From Streptomyces sp. NBC_00464 (lineage in GTDB: Bacteria; Actinomycetota; Actinomycetes; Streptomycetales; Streptomycetaceae): 64,000 nt of DNA. The stretch covers positions 2,170,001 to 2,234,000 of the forward strand of contig NZ_CP107899.1 in the NCBI RefSeq assembly GCF_036013915.1. The letters run 5' to 3'. The translations under genes and the position numbers were made by a program. Below the pieces are notes generated by a model. That model saw only the letters and a program-made list of their open reading frames with translations, made no database searches and had not been told where the DNA came from. Shown one piece after another: positions 8,381-16,471 of this stretch; the stretch's first letter is position 1; each line of letters opens with the position of its first letter.

Positions 8381-9004
8381 TCACTCGCCGCGCGCGGCGG
8401 GCAGGTGGGGCAGCCGGTCGGCGGCCACCACCCCTTCGAGATAGCCGCGAGCCCGCTCGGTACGGGGGTAGGCATCGAGGAGCCGCCAGAACCGCGGCCC
8501 GTGGCCGGGCACCAGGAGGTGGGCCAGTTCGTGGACGAGCACGTAGTCGACAACGTATTCCGGCATGCCCTGCAGCCGGTGCGAGAGCCGGATGCTGCCC
8601 TCGGCCGGGGTGCACGACCCCCAACGGGTGTTCTGGTTGGTCACCCACCGCACCGAGACGGGCCGGGCCCGGCCGTCGAAATACTGGGCGGACAGACGCT
8701 CCGCCCGCTCGGCGAGCTCACTGTCGCCGAGGGTCCGCTTGTTCTCCTGAGCGGCGAGCTTGTCGAGCATCACGCTCACCCAGCGCTGCTCCTCGGCCTC
8801 GGACATCCGGGCCGGAATCAGGACGATCGTGCGGTCGCCCTCCCGGTATGCGGAGACCGTTCTGCTGCGGCGGGCGCTCCTGCGGACCTCGACCGCGCTC
8901 GTCGCCGAGGCACGGGTCGGATGATCGGCCGCACTGCGCCGGTGGGTTCCGGCGCCGCGCGCGGAGGTCTCCCCGGCGAAGCCGGGTGACGGGTCGGCGG
9001 GCAC
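8381..9004 (-). CDS. YgjP-like (DUF45/M48-type) metallopeptidase-fold protein
   Basis: A 207-residue protein with the zinc motif HELAHLLVPGHGPRFW at about residues 157-172 and the preceding family text RWGSCTPAEGSIRLSHRL, which place it in the YgjP/DUF45 group. The first ~45 residues are polar and variable. The GTG at 9004 has only a weak ribosome site, so a slightly downstream start is possible. It stands alone, divergent from the TOMM-like gene. Confidence 0.85.
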   Translation of the reverse strand: MPADPSPGFAGETSARGAGTHRRSAADHPTRASATSAVEVRRSARRSRTVSAYREGDRTIVLIPARMSEAEEQRWVSVMLDKLAAQENKRTLGDSELAERAERLSAQYFDGRARPVSVRWVTNQNTRWGSCTPAEGSIRLSHRLQGMPEYVVDYVLVHELAHLLVPGHGPRFWRLLDAYPRTERARGYLEGVVAADRLPHLPAARGE

Positions 9005-9206
9005 GCCACGACGTTACCCGCTGGCAGTGGGGGAAGTCCCGTCTCCGGCACGGTTCACACATGATCCACCCCATGGCTTGCACCATTTGAACGACTAATA
9101 CCCCCGCCTGTGGATAACTTTTCGCACGGTTCGGCGCCTCGCCTCATTCTGGCAATGGATCTCACACAGCCACTCAGCCACAGAGCCACACAGACCGGGG
9201 GAAGCC

Positions 9207-10352
9207 GTGCATCCGATGTTGAAGCCCGCACTGCGCCGCGCATGGCGCGGCAGCGGCACCGTGCAATTCGGCGTGACACCCGCGCATGCCGTCAAGGTCG
9301 GCCCGATGGATATCGCGACGGGCTGTTTCCTGGAACTCCTCGACGGAACGCGCGGGATGTCCCTGCTGCGTGAAGAAGCCAGGACCCTGGATCTGAATGA
9401 TCATCAAGTGGACACGCTCGTGGTGCGGTTGATGGATGCCGGACTCATCGACGACGTGCGGGCGGGCGGCCCGGAAGCCGATGCGTTACGGAACCGGGTG
9501 GACGCGCTGGAGCGCCACCGGCCCGACCTGGCGTCACTCTCCGTCGTGCATCCCGAACCTGGAGGAGGGATGCGCCGACTGGCAGCCCGTCGCTCCATGC
9601 GTGTCCAGGTGCGGGGAGCGGGGCGGGTCGGTGCGGCGATCGCGGCGGTGCTCTCCGGGGCCGGGGTGGGCCGGGTCGAGGTCCTGGACGGCGGATTCGC
9701 CGAACCGTTCGACGTATCGCCCGGGGGCCTGCCGGCCTCGGCGGTCGGCGAGCGTCGGGACTCGGCGGCTCGCCAGCTGGTCCGCCGCTCCTCCCCCGGT
9801 CCTGCGCCTCGAACCGTGCAATCCCCGCCGGGATGTGCGAGCGGCGAGCCCGGCCTGTCCCTGATCGTCGTCGCCCCTCGCGACGGCCTGACCGGCTACG
9901 TGCCCGATCCGCGCACCGCCGAGCCATGGATCGCTTCGGGCACACCCCACCTCTATGCCGGGGTCATCGAGGCCACCGGCTTCGTCGGACCGCTGGTGCT
10001 GCCGGGAGGCACGGCCTGTGCGGGCTGCCTCGATCTGAACCGGCGGGACCGGGACCCGCAGTGGCCGCGGATGCTCGCTCAGTGGCAGTCCGGGCGGCGC
10101 ACCGCCGTGCAGGCGTGCGACCTGGGACTCGCGACAGCGGTGGCAGGACTCGGGGCATCCCATGCGCTGGCCTTCCTCGACGGCGAACTGCCGGCCAGCA
10201 CCGGGGCCCGCTGGGAAGCCGCACTGCCGCTGTTGGACTGGCGGTCCCAGCAGATCGGGGCGCACATCGACTGTTCCTGTGGAGCGGGTGGGCACACTGA
10301 GGGGGTGCGCACCTCCGGGGCCGGCACGGCGCACGACACAATGGCCGGGTAA
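9207..10352 (+). CDS. TOMM-type E1-like / ThiF-family protein (orphan)
   Basis: A 381-residue protein resembling the E1-like leader-peptide-binding partner of azole-forming cyclodehydratases. The N-terminal ~100 residues look like a winged-helix recognition domain (VGPMDIATGCFLELLDGT), followed by a degenerate Rossmann segment (RVQVRGAGRVGAAIAAVL). C271xxC274 and C356xC358 could form the structural zinc site of the E1 superfamily. The adenylation residues are not evident. The GTG at 9207 has GGGGGAA 3 nt upstream. No YcaO, dehydrogenase or precursor peptide gene is nearby. It may correspond to Rv3196, but I am unsure of that. Confidence 0.75.
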   Translation: MHPMLKPALRRAWRGSGTVQFGVTPAHAVKVGPMDIATGCFLELLDGTRGMSLLREEARTLDLNDHQVDTLVVRLMDAGLIDDVRAGGPEADALRNRVDALERHRPDLASLSVVHPEPGGGMRRLAARRSMRVQVRGAGRVGAAIAAVLSGAGVGRVEVLDGGFAEPFDVSPGGLPASAVGERRDSAARQLVRRSSPGPAPRTVQSPPGCASGEPGLSLIVVAPRDGLTGYVPDPRTAEPWIASGTPHLYAGVIEATGFVGPLVLPGGTACAGCLDLNRRDRDPQWPRMLAQWQSGRRTAVQACDLGLATAVAGLGASHALAFLDGELPASTGARWEAALPLLDWRSQQIGAHIDCSCGAGGHTEGVRTSGAGTAHDTMAG

Positions 10353-10393
10353 CCGCCGCACGCAGCGCGGCAGTCTGGGATTTGGAGGGGCAT

Positions 10394-11887
10394 ATGTCTG
10401 ATCTTCCCCGGAAGGCGGTCACCCGAACCGCCAAGCTGGCCGCGCTGCCTTTGGGGTTCGCCGGCCGTGCCACGTGGGGGCTGGGAAAGCGCATCGGCGG
10501 GAAGTCCGCGGAACTGGTCGCCCGCGAAGTCCAGCAGCGCACCGCCGATCAGCTCTTCAAGGTGCTGGGCGAGCTGAAGGGCGGGGCCATGAAACTGGGG
10601 CAGGCCCTGTCGGTCTTCGAGTCCGCTCTGCCGGAAGAGGTCGCAGGTCCCTATCGCGCCGCCCTGACGAAACTCCAGGAGGCCGCCCCTCCCCTGCCGA
10701 GCGCCACGGTCCACGCGGTGCTGGCGGAGCGGCTCGGCGAGGACTGGCGGGAGCTGTTCCTGGAATTCGAGGACAATCCGTCGGCCGCCGCGTCGATCGG
10801 GCAGGTGCACCGGGCGGTGTGGCACGACGGCCGGGACGTCGCCGTGAAGGTGCAGTACCCGGGCGCCGGTGAGGCGCTGCTCTCGGATCTCACCCAGCTC
10901 AGCCGGTTCGCCCGGCTGCTCGGCCCGCTGATCCCCGGCATGGACATCAAGCCGCTCATCACGGAGCTGCGCGACCGGGTGTCGGAGGAGCTGGACTACG
11001 AGCAGGAGGCGCAGTCGCAGCGGGCGCACGCCGAGGAGTTCGCGGACGATCCCGATGTCGTGGTCCCCGGGGTGGTCCACCAGTCCGACCAGGTGCTGGT
11101 CACCGAATGGATCGACGGCGTGCCACTGGCCGATGTGATCACCGACGGAACCCCCGAGCAGCGGGACCGGGCCGGGCAGCTGTTGGCCCGATTCCTGTTC
11201 TCCGGGCCCGCGCGCACCGGGCTGCTGCACGCGGACCCGCACCCGGGCAATTTCCGGCTGCTGCCCGCGGCCCCGTCCGTCGCGACGGACGGCGAGGCGG
11301 ATCCGGACGACGCCGTGGACTCCGGTGCGGCTCAGTGGCGCCTGGGGGTACTGGACTTCGGCACGGTGGACCGGCTGCCTGGAGGGCTGCCGCAGACCAT
11401 CGGGGACTCCCTGCGGCTGACGCTTCAGGGAGATGCGGACTCCGTGTACGAGCTGCTGCGTGAGGAAGGGTTCGTCAAGGATTCGATCGACCTCGAACCG
11501 GACGCGGTCCTCGACTATCTCCTCCCGATCATCGAACCGGCCGAGGTGGACGAGTTCACCTTCAGCCGGACCTGGATGCGCCAGCAAGCCACCCGCATAG
11601 CGGACCCGCGTTCCCCCGCTCATCAGCTGGGCAAGCAGCTGAATCTGCCGCCCGCCTACCTGCTGATACACCGGGTGACACTGAGCACGATCGGGGTGCT
11701 GTGCCAGCTGGGCGCCACGGTCCGGCTGCGCGAGGAACTGGAGTCCTGGCTCCCGGGGTTCCTGGCTCAGGACGAGGAGGAACGGGCCGAGGCTGCGGCT
11801 GAGGAGGGCTGGGCCGAGGAGGCTCCGGCCGAGTTCGAGGCGGCGGAGCCCACAGCGGGGGCAGCGGCCGGCGCGGAGGTCAAATAG
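10394..11887 (+). CDS. ABC1/AarF (UbiB-type) atypical kinase
   Basis: A 497-residue member of the ABC1/ADCK family of atypical protein kinase-fold ATPases linked to lipid/quinone homeostasis. Diagnostic motifs are present in order: KLGQALSVFES (KxGQ), AAASIGQVHRAVW (A-rich loop), AVKVQYPG (lysine), LLHADPHPGNF (catalytic loop) and LDFGTVD (metal-binding DFG). The acidic C-terminal ~50 residues are low complexity. The ATG at 10394 is preceded by GGAGGGG at 4 nt, better than the TTG 12 nt upstream. Counterpart of Rv3197 beside whiB7. In Streptomyces a link to antibiotic resistance is only by context. Confidence 0.9.
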   Translation: MSDLPRKAVTRTAKLAALPLGFAGRATWGLGKRIGGKSAELVAREVQQRTADQLFKVLGELKGGAMKLGQALSVFESALPEEVAGPYRAALTKLQEAAPPLPSATVHAVLAERLGEDWRELFLEFEDNPSAAASIGQVHRAVWHDGRDVAVKVQYPGAGEALLSDLTQLSRFARLLGPLIPGMDIKPLITELRDRVSEELDYEQEAQSQRAHAEEFADDPDVVVPGVVHQSDQVLVTEWIDGVPLADVITDGTPEQRDRAGQLLARFLFSGPARTGLLHADPHPGNFRLLPAAPSVATDGEADPDDAVDSGAAQWRLGVLDFGTVDRLPGGLPQTIGDSLRLTLQGDADSVYELLREEGFVKDSIDLEPDAVLDYLLPIIEPAEVDEFTFSRTWMRQQATRIADPRSPAHQLGKQLNLPPAYLLIHRVTLSTIGVLCQLGATVRLREELESWLPGFLAQDEEERAEAAAEEGWAEEAPAEFEAAEPTAGAAAGAEVK

Positions 11888-11931
11888 CGGGCCCCCGCCG
11901 GGTACGACGACGAGGCTCCGGCCCGGCCTAG

Positions 11932-12135
11932 TCACCACCAGGCGGAGTCGAGTCGGCTCTCGATAGCCCTGATATGAGTGCGCGCGCAGTCGTCGCAGTA
12001 GTAGCGGCGGCTTCCGTTCTCCACGGAACAGAGCCAGGTCGGCGGTGCGGTCTCGCTCCCGGAGCGGGTGCCGCACAGGGCGCATACGACGTCCTCGGTG
12101 CCATCCGGTCCGGGGCGATGGGTCTGCTCGTCCAC
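11932..12135 (-). CDS. Small zinc-ribbon protein, unknown function
   Basis: A 67-residue protein with two CxxC pairs and a further Cys (VVCALCGT, WLCSVENG, YYCDDCARTH), likely binding one zinc. The GTG at 12135 is chosen because it gives a compact protein starting MDEQTHRPG; longer upstream forms are low-complexity arginine-rich. It sits between the ABC1 kinase (convergent) and the wblC operon terminator. No function can be assigned. Confidence 0.6.
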   Translation of the reverse strand: MDEQTHRPGPDGTEDVVCALCGTRSGSETAPPTWLCSVENGSRRYYCDDCARTHIRAIESRLDSAWW

Positions 12136-12277
12136 CTCGTGACGATATCTCCGCCGTCGCGTTCCGGCGCGGCGCAGCACCACAGCACCGGCCCGTCGCA
12201 CGGTCCGCCCACCGCACGACCGAGCAGACGACCGCGGACACGGCAGAGCACACGGCCGCGGACACCTCACAGCAACG

Positions 12278-12313
12278 ACCGCGGGGCCGGTCCGAGTGGA
12301 CCGGCCCCGCGGT
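12278..12313 (-). terminator. Terminator-like hairpin after the wblC operon
   Basis: Perfect 16-bp arms (12278-12293 and 12298-12313) with a 4-nt loop GAGT lie about 90 bp past the end of the 87-aa gene downstream of wblC. There is no clear T-tract. It probably closes the wblC transcript. Confidence 0.7.
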
Positions 12314-12402
12314 AGGGGTCCTGGCGGTGTGGGTACTGCTTGCCGAGGAGCAGAGAGCGGCTGCCCCTCGGCCGACAGTGCCGGCGTGCGGTCCTGCTCG
12401 GT

Positions 12403-12666
12403 TCAGTGCATGACCGCCATGGCCAGAGCACGGCGGGCACGCATCGAGGCGCGCTCGGCCCTGCGCTGCATCCGCCGCGCGTTGATCAGGCGCACGGCCT
12501 GACGTTGCGAGTCGGCTTCCCGCAGGCGGTCGTGCATATGCGCACGAGCCAGGGCTTCTGGGATGAGTTGCATTTCGCGGGTCCTGTTCTGACGCGAGTC
12601 GTTCGCGCCGATGATGGTGACGTCCGGTGTCGCGGAGCCGACGGGCTCCCTCGTGGGGATGGTCAT
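12403..12666 (-). CDS. Basic 87-aa protein downstream of wblC, unknown function
   Basis: An 87-residue, strongly basic, probably helical protein (NARRMQRRAERASMRARRALAMAV at its end is Arg/Ala-patterned). No domain is recognised. The ATG at 12666 is used; an in-frame ATG at 12726 would add 20 residues, and neither has a strong ribosome site. It follows wblC by 92 nt on the same strand and is probably co-transcribed, then a hairpin follows. Confidence 0.6.
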   Translation of the reverse strand: MTIPTREPVGSATPDVTIIGANDSRQNRTREMQLIPEALARAHMHDRLREADSQRQAVRLINARRMQRRAERASMRARRALAMAVMH

Positions 12667-12758
12667 TGGTGCCTGGTTTCGGGGGTCGTGGGTCAGGGGA
12701 CGGTCGATGGTTCCGATGCGATTCATGGGCTTGGGGGCCGTGACCCCCAGGTCGGCGG

Positions 12759-13127
12759 TCACGCCGCGACCGGGTTCTTGCGCGGACGGCCACGCGGACG
12801 CTTGCGAGCGACGACGACGCCCTGGATGAAGAGCTCGCCACCCCAGACACCCCACGGCTCGCGGCGCTCCTTGGCACCGGCGAGGCAGGCCTCGACGAGC
12901 GGACAGGTGCGGCAGAGGGACTTGGCGTACTCGACGTCCGCCGGCGACTCGGCGAAGAAGACCTCGGGGTCGTAGGAACGGCAGGGGACGGGCACGCCGA
13001 GGTTCTCGATGGCGTCGTCGAGCGCGGTGAGCGCAGTGAGGGGGATCAAGGTGGAGTCCTCCGTGAGGCCGGGCGGGGAGATCGTTTCGGAAGGCGGTAC
13101 GGACGGGGCGTGCGCTTCGAGTTGCAC
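12759..13127 (-). CDS. wblC: WhiB-family regulator WblC (WhiB7 orthologue)
   Basis: A 122-residue [4Fe-4S] transcription factor that works with the principal sigma factor to activate multidrug-resistance genes. The cluster ligands are C49, C72, C75 and C81, the turn is GVWGGE (93-98) and the C-terminal AT-hook is RGRPRK (112-117), which separates WhiB7/WblC from other Wbl proteins. The GTG at 13127 has GAGGA 10 nt upstream. A TTG at 13241 would extend the ORF back into the T-tract of the leader terminator and is rejected. Expression is probably set by the long leader described separately (uORF and terminator). Confidence 0.95.
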   Translation of the reverse strand: MQLEAHAPSVPPSETISPPGLTEDSTLIPLTALTALDDAIENLGVPVPCRSYDPEVFFAESPADVEYAKSLCRTCPLVEACLAGAKERREPWGVWGGELFIQGVVVARKRPRGRPRKNPVAA

Positions 13128-13243
13128 GGTGGTGGTGTCCTCGTCTGGTCGTTTCCGGCCTGTTGGCCGGGGGGCGGCTGGTACCAGGTCTTGCTTGTCC
13201 CGAGGCGCCTTCGCGCTGTCTCGTCCGTTCGGACAAAACAAAA

Positions 13244-13276
13244 GGGCCGCGGATCCCGAGTGGGGTTCCGCGGCCC
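13244..13276 (-). terminator. Intrinsic terminator inside the wblC leader (attenuator)
   Basis: Read leftward, the arms at 13276-13262 and 13257-13244 form a stem with a perfect outer 10 bp (AGGGCCGCGGA region) and an inner 3-bp part around a short loop, followed directly by TTTGTTTTG. It lies 24 nt after the uORF stop and about 117 nt before the wblC GTG, so it can only act on wblC transcription itself. Confidence 0.9.
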
Positions 13277-13288
13277 TGAAGGCGCCGG

Positions 13289-13305
13289 CCTGATCGTCGA
13301 TCAGG
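13289..13305 (-). promoter_or_regulatory. Hairpin covering the uORF stop codon in the wblC leader
   Basis: CCTGATC and GATCAGG pair perfectly around a 3-nt loop; the uORF TGA (13301-13303) is inside the stem. A ribosome finishing the uORF would melt it, a stalled one would not. A further segment in the uORF (13322-13330) can pair 8 of 9 positions with the 5' arm of the terminator (13272-13280), giving a candidate anti-terminator. Confidence 0.6.
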
Positions 13306-13636
13306 CTGGATCACTCCAGGGTTCAGGCCCACGGAAGGCCCACATCGTGTGGTGGTGCGTCGTCTGCTTCTTGGCTCCGGCTTCCGCTCCCGCACCGACG
13401 GCCGCAAAGGCATAGGCCTGGGCCTGTCCCTTCGCTACTGCTGCTGCCGGTGCCTGGGTCGGTCGCTCATTACGCTCCCGCTCGAGAAGGCTTGCCAGGG
13501 ACAGCGGGCTGACGGCGGAAATGCCGGGCATACCGGTGCCACGCAGCGAGGAAGCCGAAGAGCGGGCGAGGCCGAGCGAGCAGGCGGAGACGACCGAGAG
13601 ATCGGTCATTTTGTTGGTCTCGATGATGCTGATCAC
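13301..13636 (-). CDS. wblC upstream ORF (leader protein, 111 aa)
   Basis: A 111-codon ORF starting with GTG at 13636, with an excellent ribosome site GAGAGGAGG 8 nt upstream. The product is Ser/Ala-rich with an Ala/Gly stretch and ends in KKQTTHHHTMW and FRGPEPWSDPA. It has no recognised domain, and its stop lies 24 nt before the wblC terminator. Its likely role is in cis: translation speed decides whether the terminator forms. wblC/whiB7 genes are known to have uORF-type leaders; the length here is greater than I would expect for a simple leader peptide, so a trans-acting role is not excluded. Confidence 0.7.
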   Translation of the reverse strand: MISIIETNKMTDLSVVSACSLGLARSSASSLRGTGMPGISAVSPLSLASLLERERNERPTQAPAAAVAKGQAQAYAFAAVGAGAEAGAKKQTTHHHTMWAFRGPEPWSDPA

Positions 13637-13749
13637 TTCAATCGCCTCCTCTCGGCGTCTCGGGGGGACCGGCTGGGCCGGTCCTGCGTATTCGGATAAG
13701 TACAGCACAGGGTCAGGGCTTCAGAGAAGTCGCTGTTCCCGTGGTTAAG

Positions 13750-13789
13750 AACCTATGGTGATGACTGGGGCAGGCGCAAACTATTTTTT
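13750..13789 (-). promoter_or_regulatory. wblC promoter with A/T block next to the -35 (WblC-type site)
   Basis: Read leftward: AAAAAATAGT (13789-13780), then TTGCGC (13779-13774), an 18-nt spacer and TAGGTT (13755-13750). An A/T-rich block immediately upstream of the -35 is the known recognition feature of WhiB7/WblC, so positive autoregulation is likely. The start site would be near 13743, giving a leader of about 615 nt. Confidence 0.7.
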
Positions 13790-13802
13790 CGACGAGTTTT
13801 TC

Positions 13803-15992
13803 TCACACCTCCTCGTCGGCGTCTGCGGACCCCTCTGCCCCGTCCCCACCTGCGCAGATGTCCAGCACGGCGGCGCCGAACCGGCCCAGCTTCCGCGCGC
13901 CGACCCCGGAGATCCCGGCCAACTCGCCCTCACTGCCGGGCACCGCCTCGGCGATGGCCATCAGTGTCTTGTCGGTGAACACGCAGTACGCGGGCTGGCC
14001 GATGTCCTGCGCCCGCGCCGCGCGCCAGTCGCGCAGGCGCTCGTACAGTGCCTCGTCCATGTCGGACGGGCAGTCGTCGCAGCGCATCAGCTTCATCTCG
14101 CCGGCGTCGGTCAGGGTCTTGCCGCAGACCCGGCAGAGCGCGGGCCCGCGCCGCTTGCGCCGGGCCGCGGCCGGACGCTCGATCCCACCGCTGCCGCCTG
14201 CGGTCGCCCGGCCGCCGAGTGCCGCCGAACCAGGACGCATCCCGTTCAGGAACCGGCTCGGGCGGCGGCCCGCCCGGCCACCGGGTGAGCGCGCCAGCGA
14301 CCACGACAGGGAGAGGTGGAAGCGGGCCCGGGTGACGCCGACGTAGAGCAGCCGGCGCTCCTCCTCGATCTGCTCGTCCGTCTTGGCGTAGGTGATCGGC
14401 ATCATGCCCTCGGTCAGCCCGACCAGGAACACGGCGTCCCATTCCAGACCCTTCGCCGAGTGCAGCGAGGCCAGCGTGACGCCCTGGACCGTGGGGGCGT
14501 GCTGGGCGGCCGCCCGCTCGTCCAGCTCGGCGACCAGGTCGGAGAGGGTCGCGCCCGGCCTGGCCTGTTCGAAGTCCTCGGCCAGCCTGACGAGGGCGGC
14601 GAGGGACTCCCAGCGGTCACGCACCACTCCTGATCCGGCGGGCGGCTCGCTGGTCCAGCCCTTGGTGGAGAGCACTGCCCGCACCTCGGAGGGCAGCCCC
14701 TCCGCATCGTCCAGCAGGGAGTCGTTGCCCCCTGCTCGCGCAGCGCCGCGCAGCGCGACGCCCGCTTCCCGTACCTCCGGACGCTCGAAGAACCGCTCCG
14801 CACCCCGGAGCTGGTACGGCACACCGGCATCCGCGAGGGCCTGCTCGTAGACCTCGGACTGGGAGTTGACCCGGTAGAGGACGGCGATCTCGCCGGCCGG
14901 GACACCGGCGGCGATCAGGTCCCGGATACGACGGGCGGTGCCCTCGGCCTCGGCGGGCTCGTCCGCGTACTCCAGGTAGGCGGGTTCGGGACCGGACTCG
15001 CGCTGTGAGACCAGTTCGAGCCGGTGCTCGGCGGCCCGGCCCCGGGCCTGGGAGAGCAGCCCGTTGGCCAGATGGACGACCTGGGGCGTGGAGCGGTAGT
15101 CCCGGACGAGTTTGACCACGGTGGCCCCGGGGTGGCGCGTGCGGAAGTTGAGCAGATGGTCGGGGGTGGCTCCGGTGAAGGAGTAGATCGTCTGGCTGGC
15201 GTCGCCGACGACACAGAGGTTGTCCCGGTCGCCGAGCCAGAGGTCGAGCAGCCGCTGCTGGAGCGGGCTGACGTCCTGGTACTCGTCGACGACGAAGTGC
15301 TGGTACTGACGGCGCACGTGGTCGGCGATGTCGTGGCGGTCCTGCAGGATGCCGACGGTGAGGAGCAGCACGTCCTCGAAGTCGATCACTGTGCGGTCGC
15401 GCTTCAGCTGCTCGTACATCGCGTAGACCTGGGAGATCTCGGCGGGATCGCGCGGGGCGTCCCGCTGGGACTTGGCGACCACGGCCGGATAGTCGGCGGG
15501 CACGGTCTGGGTGACCTTGGCCCATTCGATCTCGCTCGTGACATCGCGCAGTTCGTTGCGGTCGAGCCGGATACGGCAGCGGGCCGCCGCCTCGGCGACC
15601 AGCTGGACCTTGCGCTCCAGGAGCCGTGGCAGATCGCCACCGACTGCTTTCGGCCAGAAGTACTGGAGCTGACGCAGCGCCGCGGAGTGAAAGGTCCGCG
15701 CCTGCACCCCTCCCGCGCCGAGCTGGCGCAGGCGCCCGCGCATCTCGCCGGCGGCACGGTTGGTGAACGTGACAGCGAGCACACTCGACGGCTGGAGTAT
15801 TCCCGCGCGCACCCCGTAGGCGATGCGGTGCGTGATGGCCCGCGTCTTGCCCGTACCGGCTCCGGCCAGCACGCAGACCGGGCCCTGCAGGGCCACCGCG
15901 ACCTCGCGCTGCTCGGGGTCGAGCCCGTCGAGGACGGCGTCGGGGGAGTCGGGGACCTGGGGGAAGAGGCTGGAATGCGTTGCTGATGTCAC
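13803..15992 (-). CDS. uvrD2: UvrD2-type superfamily 1 DNA helicase with HRDC domain
   Basis: A 729-residue SF1A 3'-5' helicase. Motifs are intact: GAGTGKT (Walker A), VVDEYQDVSP (II), GDASQTIYSFTGA (III), LHSAKGLEWDAVFLVG (V) and LLYVGVTRAR (VI). Near the C-terminus a tetracysteine motif (CRVCGKTL ... RCDDCPSD) joins the motor to an HRDC domain, the hallmark of mycobacterial UvrD2. The GTG at 15992 has a weak ribosome site. It is divergent from mycoredoxin, as Rv3198c is from Rv3198A. Confidence 0.93.
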   Translation of the reverse strand: MTSATHSSLFPQVPDSPDAVLDGLDPEQREVAVALQGPVCVLAGAGTGKTRAITHRIAYGVRAGILQPSSVLAVTFTNRAAGEMRGRLRQLGAGGVQARTFHSAALRQLQYFWPKAVGGDLPRLLERKVQLVAEAAARCRIRLDRNELRDVTSEIEWAKVTQTVPADYPAVVAKSQRDAPRDPAEISQVYAMYEQLKRDRTVIDFEDVLLLTVGILQDRHDIADHVRRQYQHFVVDEYQDVSPLQQRLLDLWLGDRDNLCVVGDASQTIYSFTGATPDHLLNFRTRHPGATVVKLVRDYRSTPQVVHLANGLLSQARGRAAEHRLELVSQRESGPEPAYLEYADEPAEAEGTARRIRDLIAAGVPAGEIAVLYRVNSQSEVYEQALADAGVPYQLRGAERFFERPEVREAGVALRGAARAGGNDSLLDDAEGLPSEVRAVLSTKGWTSEPPAGSGVVRDRWESLAALVRLAEDFEQARPGATLSDLVAELDERAAAQHAPTVQGVTLASLHSAKGLEWDAVFLVGLTEGMMPITYAKTDEQIEEERRLLYVGVTRARFHLSLSWSLARSPGGRAGRRPSRFLNGMRPGSAALGGRATAGGSGGIERPAAARRKRRGPALCRVCGKTLTDAGEMKLMRCDDCPSDMDEALYERLRDWRAARAQDIGQPAYCVFTDKTLMAIAEAVPGSEGELAGISGVGARKLGRFGAAVLDICAGGDGAEGSADADEEV

Positions 15993-16078
15993 CCCGCCAT
16001 GCTGCCAGGTCGGAAGGGGCGGAAGAGGAAGTTGTCCACAGGGCCGACCCGTCCGTCGTACTAATCAGGGGCGGGTTC

Positions 16079-16105
16079 GGGAATGGTGACCAGGTCACGT
16101 GCGTT
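16079..16105 (+). promoter_or_regulatory. SigR-type promoter of mycoredoxin, with palindrome in the spacer
   Basis: GGGAAT (16079-16084), 18-nt spacer, GTTC (16103-16106) matches the SigR/SigH consensus GGAAT-N18-GTT. The spacer holds the perfect palindrome GTGACC-A-GGTCAC (16086-16098). The expected start is near 16112, about 100 nt before the mycoredoxin ATG. SigR control fits a thiol-redox gene. Confidence 0.75.
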
Positions 16106-16213
16106 CTTCTTCCGTGCGGCAACTCATGTCCCCGCCTCGCCGTGTGACGGACGAGACGAAGAACGGGATGTGGCGGGATTGCCGGGACCGATGAGGCAGA
16201 GGAGCGCGAAGAC

Positions 16214-16471
16214 ATGCCGGGCACTGTGACGATGTACAGCACCACGTGGTGCGGCTACTGCCGTCGGCTCAAGGGCCAGATGGACCGCGAGGGCATCGCG
16301 TACACCGAGATCAACATCGAGCAGGACCCGGAGTCGGCAGCCTTCGTCGAGAAGGCGAACGGCGGAAACCAGGTGGTTCCGACGGTTCTGGTGACGCCGT
16401 CCACCGGTGGCGAGAACGTCGTCATGACGAACCCGAGCCTGGCCCAGGTGAAGCAGGCACTCACCGCCTGA
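16214..16471 (+). CDS. mrx1: Mycoredoxin (glutaredoxin-like, mycothiol-dependent)
   Basis: An 85-residue thioredoxin-fold protein with the active site C13GYC16 (TTWCGYCRRLK), the cis-Pro text NQVVPTVLV and the GG-like C-terminal region. It reduces mixed disulfides between proteins and mycothiol. The ATG has GAGGAG 9 nt upstream. It is preceded by a SigR-type promoter and followed by a very long hairpin, so it is probably monocistronic. Counterpart of Rv3198A next to uvrD2. Confidence 0.93.
   Translation: MPGTVTMYSTTWCGYCRRLKGQMDREGIAYTEINIEQDPESAAFVEKANGGNQVVPTVLVTPSTGGENVVMTNPSLAQVKQALTA

Noticed and set aside
12667..12758. A short GGGGG/CCCCC inverted repeat between wblC and the 87-aa gene as a terminator
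   Set aside because: The stem is only 5 bp and lacks a T-tract; the much stronger hairpin at 12278-12313 is the likely operon end.
10079..12877. A 932-codon open frame on the minus strand
   Set aside because: It runs antisense through the TOMM-like and ABC1 kinase genes; the sense proteins have clear family motifs and this frame has none.
13128..13241. An N-terminal extension of WblC starting at a TTG at 13241
   Set aside because: The start would lie in the T-rich tract of the leader terminator, the extra residues are low complexity, and the GTG at 13127 gives the usual WblC length with a good ribosome site.
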